A stretch of 64,000 bases of DNA, from contig NZ_NESH01000006.1 of the NCBI RefSeq assembly GCF_003063355.1, positions 186,001-250,000 of the forward strand, given 5' to 3'. Every line of letters starts with the position of its first letter. Positions within the stretch are counted from its first letter, which is position 1. The notes beneath the pieces were generated by a model. The model did not search any database, was not told the DNA's origin, and saw only the letters and a list, made by a program, of their open reading frames with translations. This stretch comes from Limnohabitans sp. Bal53. Its GTDB lineage: Bacteria > Pseudomonadota > Gammaproteobacteria > Burkholderiales > Burkholderiaceae_C. Positions 36,321 through 45,498 of the stretch are shown piece by piece. Both the position numbers and the translations under genes were made by a program.

Positions 36321-37721
36321 ATGAATTTCACCCCCATTTCCGCCTTGTCGCCGCTGGATGGCCGTTATGCCAGCAAACTCAATGCCTTGCGCCCGCTCAT
36401 GAGCGAGCAGGGCTATATGCACCGCCGCGTTCAGGTCGAAATTGCCTGGTTCATCGCTTTGTCCGATGCCAGTTTCGCCGAGTTCAAGCCCCTGTCGCCC
36501 GGGGCGCGCTCTTATCTGACCGGCTTGGTCAAAAACTTCAGCGAAGCCGATGCCGTGGCCATCAAGGACTTTGAAAAGACCACCAACCACGATGTCAAAG
36601 CGGTGGAGTACTGGATCAAGTCCAAGTTCAAGGACCGCCCTGAGCTGGAAAAAGCGGCCGAGTTTGTGCACTTTGCCTGCACGAGCGAGGACATCAACAA
36701 CACCAGCCATGCCTTGCAGCTCAAGGGGGCACGCGCCCAGGTGCTCTTGCCGGGTCTGGATGGCTTGATCGCCAAACTGCGCGAGATGGCGCACACCTTT
36801 GCCGAAGTGCCCATGCTCAGCCGCACCCATGGCCAGACCGCCAGCCCCACCACCGTGGGCAAGGAAATGGCCAACGTGGTCATGCGCCTGAAGGGGTGCC
36901 GCGACAAAATCGCGGCCGTTGAGCTCATGGGCAAGATGAACGGTGCAGTGGGCAACTACAACGCCCACCTGTCAGCTTGGCCCGACTTTGACTGGGAAGC
37001 CTTTGCACGGAAAGTGGTCGAGACGCCTGAGCTGGGTGAAACGCAGGCCAGCCAATGGGGCCTGGGCCTGAAGTTCCAGCCTTACAGCATCCAGATTGAG
37101 CCGCACGACTACATGGCCGAGCTCTTTGACGCCGTGGCCCGCAGCAACACCATCTTGATCGACCTGTCACGTGACATCTGGGGCTATGTGAGCTTGGGCT
37201 ACTTCAAGCAACGCCTCAAAGCCGGCGAGATTGGCTCTTCCACCATGCCGCACAAGGTCAACCCCATCGACTTTGAAAACGCCGAAGGTAACCTGGGCTT
37301 GGCCAATGCCGTGCTCAAGCACCTGAGCGAAAAGCTGCCGATCAGCCGCTGGCAGCGTGACCTGACCGATTCCACCGTGTTGCGCAACATGGGTGTGGGC
37401 TTGGGCTACACCGCGCTGGCCCATGCTTCGCTCATGACCGGACTGAACAAACTGGAGCTCAACGAAGAAGCGCTGGCCGCCGATTTGGACGCCGCTTGGG
37501 AAGTGTTGGCCGAACCGATCCAGACGGTGATGCGCCGCTATGGCGTGCAGGGTGCGTATGAAAAGCTCAAGGAAGTCACCCGAGGCAAGACCGTGACGGC
37601 TGCTGATCTGCACGGCCTGATTGCCGCGCTGGAGATTCCTCAAGCCGACAAGGAGAGGCTGCTGGCCATGACGCCGGGCAGCTACATCGGCAAGGCCGCC
37701 GAGCTGGCCCGCCGGGTCTGA
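36321..37721 (+). CDS. purB: Adenylosuccinate lyase
   Basis: Catalyses two fumarate-releasing steps in purine synthesis: SAICAR to AICAR, and adenylosuccinate to AMP. The 466-residue protein has the family signature SSTMPHKVNPIDFENAEGN, the catalytic region SRTHGQTASPTTVGKEM and the substrate contact TNHDVKAVEYW. I chose the ATG at 36321 because MNFTPISALSPLDGRYASKL is the classical start; 39 in-frame upstream residues have no family likeness. yaeQ follows after 9 bp. Confidence 0.97.
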   Translation: MNFTPISALSPLDGRYASKLNALRPLMSEQGYMHRRVQVEIAWFIALSDASFAEFKPLSPGARSYLTGLVKNFSEADAVAIKDFEKTTNHDVKAVEYWIKSKFKDRPELEKAAEFVHFACTSEDINNTSHALQLKGARAQVLLPGLDGLIAKLREMAHTFAEVPMLSRTHGQTASPTTVGKEMANVVMRLKGCRDKIAAVELMGKMNGAVGNYNAHLSAWPDFDWEAFARKVVETPELGETQASQWGLGLKFQPYSIQIEPHDYMAELFDAVARSNTILIDLSRDIWGYVSLGYFKQRLKAGEIGSSTMPHKVNPIDFENAEGNLGLANAVLKHLSEKLPISRWQRDLTDSTVLRNMGVGLGYTALAHASLMTGLNKLELNEEALAADLDAAWEVLAEPIQTVMRRYGVQGAYEKLKEVTRGKTVTAADLHGLIAALEIPQADKERLLAMTPGSYIGKAAELARRV

Positions 37722-37730
37722 TGGGTGGAT

Positions 37731-38291
37731 ATGGCCCTCAAATCCACCATCTACAAAGCCAACCTGTCGATTGCTGACATCGATCACAGCTACTACGAAG
37801 ACCACCAGCTCACACTGGCGCGTCACCCCAGCGAGACCGACGAGCGCATGATGATCCGTCTGCTCGGTTTGGCCATCAATGCCTACAAGCTGCAAGCCGT
37901 GTGCAAAGGCGACGGCAAGTTGGCTTTTGGCGCAGGCCTGTCGGACCCGGACGATCCGGACGTGAGCCTGCGTGACTTCACCGGTCAGACCCGCATGTGG
38001 ATCGAAGTCGGTCAGCCCGAAGACAAGCCCATCATGAAAGCTTGTCAAAAGGCCGATGAGGTGTTGTTGTATTGCTTCAACCACGCAGCCGAAGTCTGGT
38101 GGAAAGGCATTGAGACCAAACTGACGCGACTGGACAAGCTGCAGGTCTGGCGCGTGCCCACCGAAGGCTCACAAGAGTTGGCCAAACTGGCTGAACGCAG
38201 CATGCAGCTGCAAGCCACGGTGCAAGAAGGCGAGGTCACCTTCAGCAGCGACAAGGGCAGCGTCCACATTGAGCTGGTGCGCTGGAAATAA
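37731..38291 (+). CDS. yaeQ: YaeQ family protein
   Basis: A 186-residue protein with the complete YaeQ pattern: MALKSTIYKANLSIADIDHSYY, LARHPSETDERMMIRLLGL, WIEVGQPEDKPIMKACQKAD and LQATVQEGEVTFSS. The fold is PD-(D/E)XK-nuclease-like, but its role is unsettled; older links to RfaH suppression are weak. The start at 37731 matches the family; a GTG 6 bp earlier is less likely. It lies directly behind purB and converges with argC. Confidence 0.93.
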   Translation: MALKSTIYKANLSIADIDHSYYEDHQLTLARHPSETDERMMIRLLGLAINAYKLQAVCKGDGKLAFGAGLSDPDDPDVSLRDFTGQTRMWIEVGQPEDKPIMKACQKADEVLLYCFNHAAEVWWKGIETKLTRLDKLQVWRVPTEGSQELAKLAERSMQLQATVQEGEVTFSSDKGSVHIELVRWK

Positions 38292-38363
38292 GGGGCCGCT
38301 TTGGCGGGTGGACAGCGGTCACACCGCCGCCCAGCCCTGCTGAGCCTCTCTGGCTGAGGATTT

Positions 38364-39287
38364 TTACAGGCCCAGCATCAAAGAGATGTTCTGCACCGCC
38401 GCACCACTGGCACCTTTGCCCAGGTTGTCCAGGCGGGCGATCACGACGGCATGGCGGGCCTCTTCGTTGGCAAATACCCGGATTTCCAGCTGGTTGGTGT
38501 TGTTCAGGGCGGTGGCGTCCAGCTTGGCATCGGCCGTGGCGGGCAACACGCTCACCCAGCCGCCAGCGGCTTGGCTGGCTGCGTAGTGCGCTTGTAAAGC
38601 CGCGTTCAGATCTGCACCCGAGGGCTTGCCCGGCAGGCTGTCCAAGTGCAGTGGCAGTTGCACCAGCATGCCTTGCCGGAAATTGCCCACGGCTGGCACA
38701 AACAACGGGCGGCAAGTCAAGCCGGTGTAACGCATGATTTCAGGGATGTGCTTGTGCTTCAGGCCCAAGGCATAGGCTTCAAAGAGAGGTGCCCGGCCGT
38801 CATCAAAATCTTCGATCATGGTGCGGCCGCCACCGGAGTAACCACTCACTGATGGCAAACACACCGGAAAATCACGTGGCAGCAGACCGGCATCGATCAA
38901 GGGCCGCAAGATGGCAATCGCTCCGGTCGCGTAGCAACCCGGGTTGGCCACACGCTGGGCTTGGCGCACGGCCACCAGCTGGCCTGCGGCCAGCTCGGGA
39001 AAACCAAAGACCCAATCGGGATGGCAGCGGTGCGCGGTGGAGGCATCCACAATGTGCGGTTTTTGACCTGGCAGGCCATCGATCATGGCCACAGACTCGA
39101 TGGCGGCATCGTCGTGCAGGCACAACACCACCAAATCGGCGCCCGCCATCAGCTCGCGCTTGGCTTCGGGGTCCTTGCGGCGGGCCGGGTCGATGCTGAG
39201 CACCTCGACCTGCGGCATCAGTGCCAGGCGCTCACGGATTTGCAAACCTGTGGTGCCGGCTTCCCCGTCGATAAAAATTTTGGCCAT
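38364..39287 (-). CDS. argC: N-acetyl-gamma-glutamyl-phosphate reductase, short type
   Basis: Third step of arginine synthesis: NADPH-dependent reduction of N-acetylglutamyl phosphate. The 307-residue protein is the short (type 2) form, with [18 protein letters not shown] at the N-terminus, the active-site Cys in [25 protein letters not shown] and the C-terminal [13 protein letters not shown]. The ATG at 39287 fits the family; 13 upstream in-frame residues do not. Confidence 0.94.
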   Translation of the reverse strand: MAKIFIDGEAGTTGLQIRERLALMPQVEVLSIDPARRKDPEAKRELMAGADLVVLCLHDDAAIESVAMIDGLPGQKPHIVDASTAHRCHPDWVFGFPELAAGQLVAVRQAQRVANPGCYATGAIAILRPLIDAGLLPRDFPVCLPSVSGYSGGGRTMIEDFDDGRAPLFEAYALGLKHKHIPEIMRYTGLTCRPLFVPAVGNFRQGMLVQLPLHLDSLPGKPSGADLNAALQAHYAASQAAGGWVSVLPATADAKLDATALNNTNQLEIRVFANEEARHAVVIARLDNLGKGASGAAVQNISLMLGL

Positions 39288-39462
39288 GGGTATTACTTTC
39301 TCAAAATTTCGCGTCCCCAGCGTCAAGCCAATGTAAGACGCAGAGCTCAGGATTGGTGCGTTGCAGCATGATACAGTCGCACGCTGCAGTGTCCAGAGCC
39401 TGCTGACGGGTGAATCACCGCGGCAGACCGGTCAAATCAACCACCCTCTGAGAGAAGACCTC

Positions 39463-40623
<1,161 letters not shown>

Positions 40624-40676
40624 TGACTTTGCAGGATGGCGCTGCAGGCGCTGTCCGCAACTGATTAGGAACAAAC

Positions 40677-41573
40677 ATGTCCATCTACATCAACAAAGAC
40701 ACCAAAGTCATCACCCAAGGCATCACCGGCAAAACCGGTCAGTTCCACACTGAGAAGTGCCAGGAATACGCGAACGGCAAAAACTGCTTCGTCGCGGGTG
40801 TGAACCCCAAGAAGGCTGGCGAGTCCATCTTCAACATCCCAATTTACGCATCCGTCAAGGAAGCCGCCACACAAACTGGCGCGACCGTGTCCGTGATTTA
40901 TGTGCCACCAGCAGGTGCTGCCGCTGCGATCTGGGAAGCTGTTGAAGCCGACCTGGACCTGGCGATCTGTATCACCGAAGGCATTCCAGTGCGTGACATG
41001 CTCGAAGTGCGCAACAAGATGAAGGCCAAGGAAGCCGCTGGCGGCAAGCGCACGCTGCTGCTGGGCCCCAACTGCCCAGGTCTGATCACTCCCGATGAAA
41101 TCAAGATCGGCATCATGCCCGGTCACATTCACCGCAAAGGCCGCATTGGCGTGGTGTCCCGTTCGGGCACTTTGACCTATGAAGCCGTGGCGATGTTGAC
41201 CGAAGTGGGTCTGGGCCAGTCCAGCGCCGTCGGTATCGGTGGTGACCCGATCAACGGTTTGAAGCACATCGATGTGATGAAGGCTTTCAACGACGATCCA
41301 GACACCGACGCCGTGATCATGATCGGTGAAATCGGCGGTCCCGACGAAGCCGAAGCCGCTCAGTGGTGCAAGGCCAACATGAAAAAGCCTGTGGTGGGCT
41401 TCATCGCCGGTGTGACTGCCCCTCCCGGCAAGCGCATGGGCCACGCCGGTGCCTTGATCTCTGGCGGTGCCGACACGGCCGATGCCAAGCTGGCCATCAT
41501 GGAAGAGTGCGGCTTCATCGTCACACGCAACCCGTCTGAACTGGGCAAATTGCTCAAGGCTCAGCTGAAGTAA
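40677..41573 (+). CDS. sucD: Succinyl-CoA ligase (ADP-forming) subunit alpha
   Basis: Alpha subunit, which binds CoA and carries the phospho-histidine. The 298-residue protein has the CoA-binding start [17 protein letters not shown], the [10 protein letters not shown] signature and the active-site His in [12 protein letters not shown] near residue 256. AGGAACAA stands just before the ATG. A strong terminator follows at 41638, so sucCD looks like a closed unit. Confidence 0.97.
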   Translation: MSIYINKDTKVITQGITGKTGQFHTEKCQEYANGKNCFVAGVNPKKAGESIFNIPIYASVKEAATQTGATVSVIYVPPAGAAAAIWEAVEADLDLAICITEGIPVRDMLEVRNKMKAKEAAGGKRTLLLGPNCPGLITPDEIKIGIMPGHIHRKGRIGVVSRSGTLTYEAVAMLTEVGLGQSSAVGIGGDPINGLKHIDVMKAFNDDPDTDAVIMIGEIGGPDEAEAAQWCKANMKKPVVGFIAGVTAPPGKRMGHAGALISGGADTADAKLAIMEECGFIVTRNPSELGKLLKAQLK

Positions 41574-41637
41574 ACAGCGTCATTCGCGATAGTGACAAGA
41601 CCCAGCCCAGATCAGGGCTGTGGTTTGCCACAATACA

Positions 41638-41676
41638 AAAGCCGGATTTCCCGAGGGAAAATCCGGCTTTGTTTTT
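41638..41676 (+). terminator. Rho-independent terminator of sucCD
   Basis: A long stem: AAAGCCGGATTTCCC on the left, GGGAAAATCCGGCTTT on the right, with a GA tip and one extra A, followed by GTTTTT. It lies 65 bp after the sucD stop and before the terC start. This is the clearest intrinsic terminator in the window. Confidence 0.88.
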
Positions 41677-41722
41677 GCAAATTGATCAAAAAGGCCCGCC
41701 TTGGCGGGTGAAAGGCATCCCT

Positions 41723-42433
41723 GTGGAAGAATTTCTGACCGCTCATTTCTGGTTCGCCGTCGGCCAGATCATCATGATCGACATTTTGCTGGGCGGTGAC
41801 AACGCCGTGGTGATTGCGCTGGCCTGCCGCCAGTTGCCCGACCACCAGCGCACCAAAGGCATCATGTGGGGTACAGCCGGTGCCATCGTGTTGCGTGTCA
41901 TCCTGATCTTTTTCGCACTCACCCTGCTGGCGATTCCTTTCCTCAAGTTCGTGGGCGCCCTCTTGCTCATCTGGATCGGCGTGAAACTGCTCACCCCCGA
42001 TGAAGACGACGACCACAGCAACATCCAAGGCAGCGACAAGCTCTGGGGCGCGGTCAAAACCGTCATCATTGCCGACTTGGTGATGAGCGTGGACAACGTG
42101 ATCGCCATCGCCGGTGCGGCCCAGACTTCTGGTAACGCTGACCATCAAATGCCTTTGGTCATCTTTGGCCTGTTGGTCAGCATTCCGATCATTGTCTGGG
42201 GCAGCCAGCTGGTCCTCAAATTGATGGACCGCTTTCCGATCATCATCACCGCAGGCGGCATGCTGCTGGGCTGGATCGCGGGCACCATGATGCAAACAGA
42301 CCCCGGCCTGGTGGCCTATTTGCCGCAAGACAAGGTGTGGGGCTATGGCATGGGCTTGGCCGGTGCCTTGCTGGTGTTGGCTTTGGGCAAATTCATCATG
42401 GCGCGACGCGCGGGAACTGAAAACGCCGCCTGA
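41723..42433 (+). CDS. TerC family membrane protein
   Basis: Inner-membrane protein of 236 residues with seven or more hydrophobic segments and the TerC signatures GGDNAVVIALACRQLP and DLVMSVDNVIAIAGAA, whose Asp/Asn pairs are conserved metal-binding candidates. TerC members are linked to Mn2+ export during protein secretion and to tellurite resistance. The start is a GTG at 41723 (VEEFLTAHFWFAVGQI), with AAAGG upstream; a longer TTG-started frame would begin inside the sucCD terminator. Confidence 0.88.
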   Translation: MEEFLTAHFWFAVGQIIMIDILLGGDNAVVIALACRQLPDHQRTKGIMWGTAGAIVLRVILIFFALTLLAIPFLKFVGALLLIWIGVKLLTPDEDDDHSNIQGSDKLWGAVKTVIIADLVMSVDNVIAIAGAAQTSGNADHQMPLVIFGLLVSIPIIVWGSQLVLKLMDRFPIIITAGGMLLGWIAGTMMQTDPGLVAYLPQDKVWGYGMGLAGALLVLALGKFIMARRAGTENAA

Positions 42434-42449
42434 TTCTGACCCCTTACAG

Positions 42450-42493
42450 CAGCCGCAAGTTGTCGCCTGACATCTTGCGGCTGTTTGTATTTT
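42450..42493 (+). terminator. Rho-independent terminator of terC
   Basis: Perfect 10-bp stem CAGCCGCAAG (42450-42459) / CTTGCGGCTG (42474-42483) with a 14-nt loop, followed by TTTGTATTTT. It sits 17 bp after the terC stop. Confidence 0.85.
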
Positions 42494-42579
42494 GAGGGTC
42501 AAAAAATTGAGCTCCATCACTGGAGTTCACCAGGGGGATGAATTACCATCAACACCCATTTACAGGGGGGAAACATGCC

Positions 42580-43062
42580 ATGCAAAAAAGGCAACAAGGT
42601 CTGACATTGATCGAGTTAATGATCGTCATTGCGATCATTGGTATCTTGGGCGCTCTGGCCTTGCCGGCCTATCAGGACTACAGCATCCGTGCCCGAGTGT
42701 CCGAAATGCTCTTGGCGGCAGGCGGTTGCAAAACAGCGGTGAACGAAGCCATCAGCTCTGCCTCACAACCCGATGTCTCCAGCGCATTGCCCAAGGCCTG
42801 TGAAAATCAGAGCAGCAAATACGTCAGCAGCATCAGCGCTGATGCAAATGGCGTGATCACCGTGGTGGGCAACCACGAAGCCTTGCGTGGCAGCACCAGC
42901 GCAACGGCCAACAGCATCAGCTTGACGCCTGTTCAAACGGGCAGCACCGCCGTCAACGGCAGCACCGACGGCGGCAAGACCATCGCCAGCTGGCGATGCG
43001 GACCGGCGGCCACCCATGGTTTGCCACTTAAATACTTGCCCGCTTCGTGCAAGGCATCTTGA
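42580..43062 (+). CDS. Type IV major pilin-like protein
   Basis: Prepilin of 160 residues. A short basic leader ends QKRQQG and is cut before [33 protein letters not shown], with Glu5 present. The mature N-terminal residue would be Leu, not the usual Phe or Met. The globular part ends with a disulphide loop ([18 protein letters not shown]), then KAS. AGGGGGG lies 10 bp before the ATG at 42580. The next gene is an oligosaccharyltransferase-like protein, so the C-terminal Ser is a possible glycosylation site. Confidence 0.93.
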   Translation: MQKRQQGLTLIELMIVIAIIGILGALALPAYQDYSIRARVSEMLLAAGGCKTAVNEAISSASQPDVSSALPKACENQSSKYVSSISADANGVITVVGNHEALRGSTSATANSISLTPVQTGSTAVNGSTDGGKTIASWRCGPAATHGLPLKYLPASCKAS

Positions 43063-43124
43063 TTTTGGTGATTTCACGTGAATGCCTGGCGCGAGCCGGG
43101 CGTTTGTTGGTGGACTGAGTTCAC

Positions 43125-44591
43125 ATGCCGGAGTTCCGCTCACCAGCGCAGGGCACTGGCCGCCTCCAGCATGCCTTGCTGGTGTTGTTGCTGGCCTGGC
43201 CCTGGGTGCAGCCTTTTTCCAGCACCCCTTTGCCCAATGTGTGGCCGTGGTTGACCAGCTGGACTTGCCTGGCATTGGCTTTGTTGATGTGGCAACGCCT
43301 GAGTTTGACCATCCTTGTTCAAGGCTGGGCTTGGGCAGCTTTGCTCAGCAGCGCCATGGGTCTGGTGCAGTTTTTGGGTCAGGCTGAGCTTTTGGCACCG
43401 GCTTTGCATGTGCCCGCCTATCTGGGCGACGCCATGGGCAATTTGCGCCAGCGCAACCAGTTGGCGAGTTTGCTCGCACTGGGCATCTTGGCGGTCTTGA
43501 TCTGGCGTGCCCTGGCGCTGTCCATGATCCACACCCTCTGGATGCTGGCCCTGTTGGCCATGGGCATGGCCGCAACAGCCTCGCGCACAGGGTTGCTTCA
43601 ACTGCTGTTCATCGCTGTGTGGATGCTGCTGCACCGCGCAGCCCCCAAAGGACGCGAGGCTTTGGTGCTCACCGGGCTGGTGTTGGGCGTGTATGCCCTG
43701 GCGTCTTGGCTTTTGCCGGAGCTGCTGCTGCACCTGAGTGGCCAGGCCACGGACAGCGCCATGGTGCGCATGGGATCCTTGGGTGGCTGCGGCAGTCGCC
43801 AGGCGCTTTGGGCCAATGTGCTGCACTTGGTGGCACAGCATCCGCTTGGCGGCTGGGGCTGGGACCAGTTGCGTTACGCGCACTACATCACCGAGTTCCC
43901 CTCGTTGCGTTTTTGTGACATGTTGGGCAATGCCCACAACCTGCCCTTGCACATCGCATTTGTGTGGGGTGTGCCCGTGGCCGTGTTGGCGAGCTTGGGT
44001 GTGTTGGTGTGGGTGGTTCGCGCCAGGCCATGGCGTCACCAAGGAGCCGGACTACAGCTGGCTTGGGGGGGGCTTGGTGTTCTGGCTTTGCACAGTTTGC
44101 TCGAATACCCGCTGTGGTACGGCCCCTTCCAGGTGGCCCTGTTGCTGTGCCTGTGGCTCATGCGGGGCTGGGTCTGGCAAGTCTTGCAAGTGCGGGCCCG
44201 CGCGACGGGGCTGGCCGTGGTTTTGTTGGGCATTTTGGGCTTTGTGGCTTATGACCATGAGCAAGTGCGACAAATCTATATGCCAGCAGCGCAGCGCCTC
44301 AAGCTTTGGAGCGACCCCGCGCTGCAACTGGCGCAACGCACCTGGCTGTTCCGTGGCACGGCCGTGTTCGCGCTGGTCACCACCACGCCGGTCCACGAAG
44401 GCAATGCCCGCGCCATGCTGGAGGCCAGTTTGGTGGCCATGCGCACCTCCCCCGAGCCGCGTGTGATCGAAAAGCTCCTGGACAGTGCAAAGCTGCTGGG
44501 TGAAGACGCGCTGTATGAGGCGCATAAAAAACATTTCCAGCGGGTCTACCCACAGGCCTATCTGGCGTGGGCTTACCATCGTCAACCTTGA
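43125..44591 (+). CDS. O-antigen ligase/PglL-like O-oligosaccharyltransferase
   Basis: Polytopic inner-membrane protein of 488 residues with about eleven hydrophobic segments and a Wzy_C-type centre. GNLRQRNQLASLLALG, TASRTGLLQ and the large periplasmic loop HPLGGWGWDQLRYAHY...GNAHNLPLHIAFVWG carry the conserved His/Asn. A periplasmic C-terminal tail of about 100 residues follows, as in PglL/TfpO enzymes that move a lipid-linked glycan to pilin. It lies 62 bp behind the pilin gene, the arrangement known for pilA-tfpO. O-antigen ligase WaaL is the alternative, but the neighbour favours pilin glycosylation. Confidence 0.85.
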   Translation: MPEFRSPAQGTGRLQHALLVLLLAWPWVQPFSSTPLPNVWPWLTSWTCLALALLMWQRLSLTILVQGWAWAALLSSAMGLVQFLGQAELLAPALHVPAYLGDAMGNLRQRNQLASLLALGILAVLIWRALALSMIHTLWMLALLAMGMAATASRTGLLQLLFIAVWMLLHRAAPKGREALVLTGLVLGVYALASWLLPELLLHLSGQATDSAMVRMGSLGGCGSRQALWANVLHLVAQHPLGGWGWDQLRYAHYITEFPSLRFCDMLGNAHNLPLHIAFVWGVPVAVLASLGVLVWVVRARPWRHQGAGLQLAWGGLGVLALHSLLEYPLWYGPFQVALLLCLWLMRGWVWQVLQVRARATGLAVVLLGILGFVAYDHEQVRQIYMPAAQRLKLWSDPALQLAQRTWLFRGTAVFALVTTTPVHEGNARAMLEASLVAMRTSPEPRVIEKLLDSAKLLGEDALYEAHKKHFQRVYPQAYLAWAYHRQP

Positions 44592-44624
44592 AAAAAATCA
44601 ACGGGATATGGCGAAATTTTGCGA

Positions 44625-44644
44625 AATTACCCAATTGGGTAATT
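44625..44644. promoter_or_regulatory. Perfect 20-bp palindrome before an orphan response regulator
   Basis: AATTACCCAA followed by its exact reverse complement TTGGGTAATT. Just upstream, GCGAAATT occurs twice 10 bp apart (44621 and 44611 region). The site is in an AT-rich 107-bp gap and ends 54 bp before the regulator ATG, a normal place for an operator. It lacks a U-tract and is therefore not a terminator of the ligase gene. Confidence 0.55.
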
Positions 44645-44698
44645 ATATAAATCGACATATTTGATAAATTAGTTGCCAAATTCGGTATTGATATTTTT

Positions 44699-45322
44699 AT
44701 GAAAAAACGACTTGGGCACATTTTTTTGGTGGACGACAACCATGACATTCGGTTTTATCTGAGTGACATGTTGACCCTGCTTGGCTATACGGTGGATACC
44801 TTTGACAATGCCACCGCATTTCTTGAGAGGTCACTGGACATATCGCCTGCTGTGGTCTTGTTGGACATGCGCATGCCCGGTCTAAACGGACTGGAGTTGC
44901 AATCGCAGATGGAAACTTTGGGGCGCAAAACCCCCATTATTTTCATCAGTGGTGAAAGTGACAAAGACGAAATCATTGAGGCCTTCCGATTGGGTGCAGT
45001 CGACTTCTTGCTCAAACCCTTCAATCGGGAAAAGCTGTGCCAAGTCGTAGACAAAGCCCTTGAAATGGACAGACAGCGCAACCAGGAGTTCATCAACACC
45101 GACGCGCTGAGGCGTTCCTTTGACACACTGTCAGCCCGCGAGCAGGAAATCTTCATGCTGATCGTGCAGGGTTTGACCAACAAAGGGATCGCCGAAGTCA
45201 CAGGCATCCAGCCGGGCACGGCCAAGAAACACCGCGCCACCATCTACCAAAAGTTCGAAGTCAACACCAGTGCTGAACTGATTGGCCAATGCAAGGGCGT
45301 CGACTTGAGCAAACTCACCTAA
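44699..45322 (+). CDS. FixJ-family response regulator, orphan
   Basis: A 207-residue regulator: receiver domain with Asp12/Asp13, phospho-acceptor Asp56 in VVLLDMRMPG, Ser in FISGES and Lys in LLKPFN; then a LuxR helix-turn-helix (LSAREQEIFMLIVQGLTNK, QPGTAKKHRATIYQKFEV). No kinase gene is adjacent. The upstream AT-rich region holds a perfect palindrome. It follows the pilin glycosylation gene but with its own promoter region, so a link to pili is only a possibility. Confidence 0.9.
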   Translation: MKKRLGHIFLVDDNHDIRFYLSDMLTLLGYTVDTFDNATAFLERSLDISPAVVLLDMRMPGLNGLELQSQMETLGRKTPIIFISGESDKDEIIEAFRLGAVDFLLKPFNREKLCQVVDKALEMDRQRNQEFINTDALRRSFDTLSAREQEIFMLIVQGLTNKGIAEVTGIQPGTAKKHRATIYQKFEVNTSAELIGQCKGVDLSKLT

Positions 45323-45327
45323 AGTGA

Positions 45328-45360
45328 AGCCGTGAGGCAGCCGTGAGGCAGCCGTGATCG
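45328..45360 (+). repeat. Short 11-bp tandem repeat
   Basis: AGCCGTGAGGC occurs twice in direct succession (45328-45338 and 45339-45349), followed by a partial third copy AGCCGTGA. It lies in the gap between the response regulator stop and the SAH riboswitch. No function can be assigned. Confidence 0.6.
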
Positions 45361-45383
45361 GCCCCGGCTAAAATCGAGTGCTT

Positions 45384-45476
45384 CCCAAGGAGCGTTGCAG
45401 CCCGCCGCCGTCAAGGCGCAGCAGGTCAGGCTTGGGACCGTTCAATGTCTGAATGATTTTGCACAACGACGCTCAC
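45384..45476 (+). promoter_or_regulatory. S-adenosylhomocysteine (SAH) riboswitch upstream of metH
   Basis: The leader matches the SAH riboswitch plan. P1 is CCCAAG (45384-45389) with CTTGGG (45431-45436). The conserved GAGCG (45390-45394) follows P1, and the TTGCAGCCC / GTCAGGCTTGGG core is present. After a linker, CAACGACGCTC supplies the strand (CGCTC, 45470-45474) that pairs back to GAGCG as the pseudoknot. SAH riboswitches switch genes on when SAH accumulates and occur before ahcY and metH in beta- and gammaproteobacteria. Raising methionine synthase removes homocysteine derived from SAH. Confidence 0.88.
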
Positions 45477-45496
45477 CTGAATGCCCCAAGGTGAGC
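45471..45496 (+). promoter_or_regulatory. Competing hairpin that masks the metH ribosome binding site
   Basis: GCTCACC (45471-45477) and GGTGAGC (45490-45496) form a perfect 7-bp stem. The left arm contains part of the riboswitch pseudoknot strand; the right arm contains AAGGTGAG, a good Shine-Dalgarno 7 nt before GTG 45499. Ligand binding would hold GCTC in the pseudoknot and free the ribosome site. The model is inferred from pairing and not tested. Confidence 0.65.
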
Positions 45497-45498
45497 CT

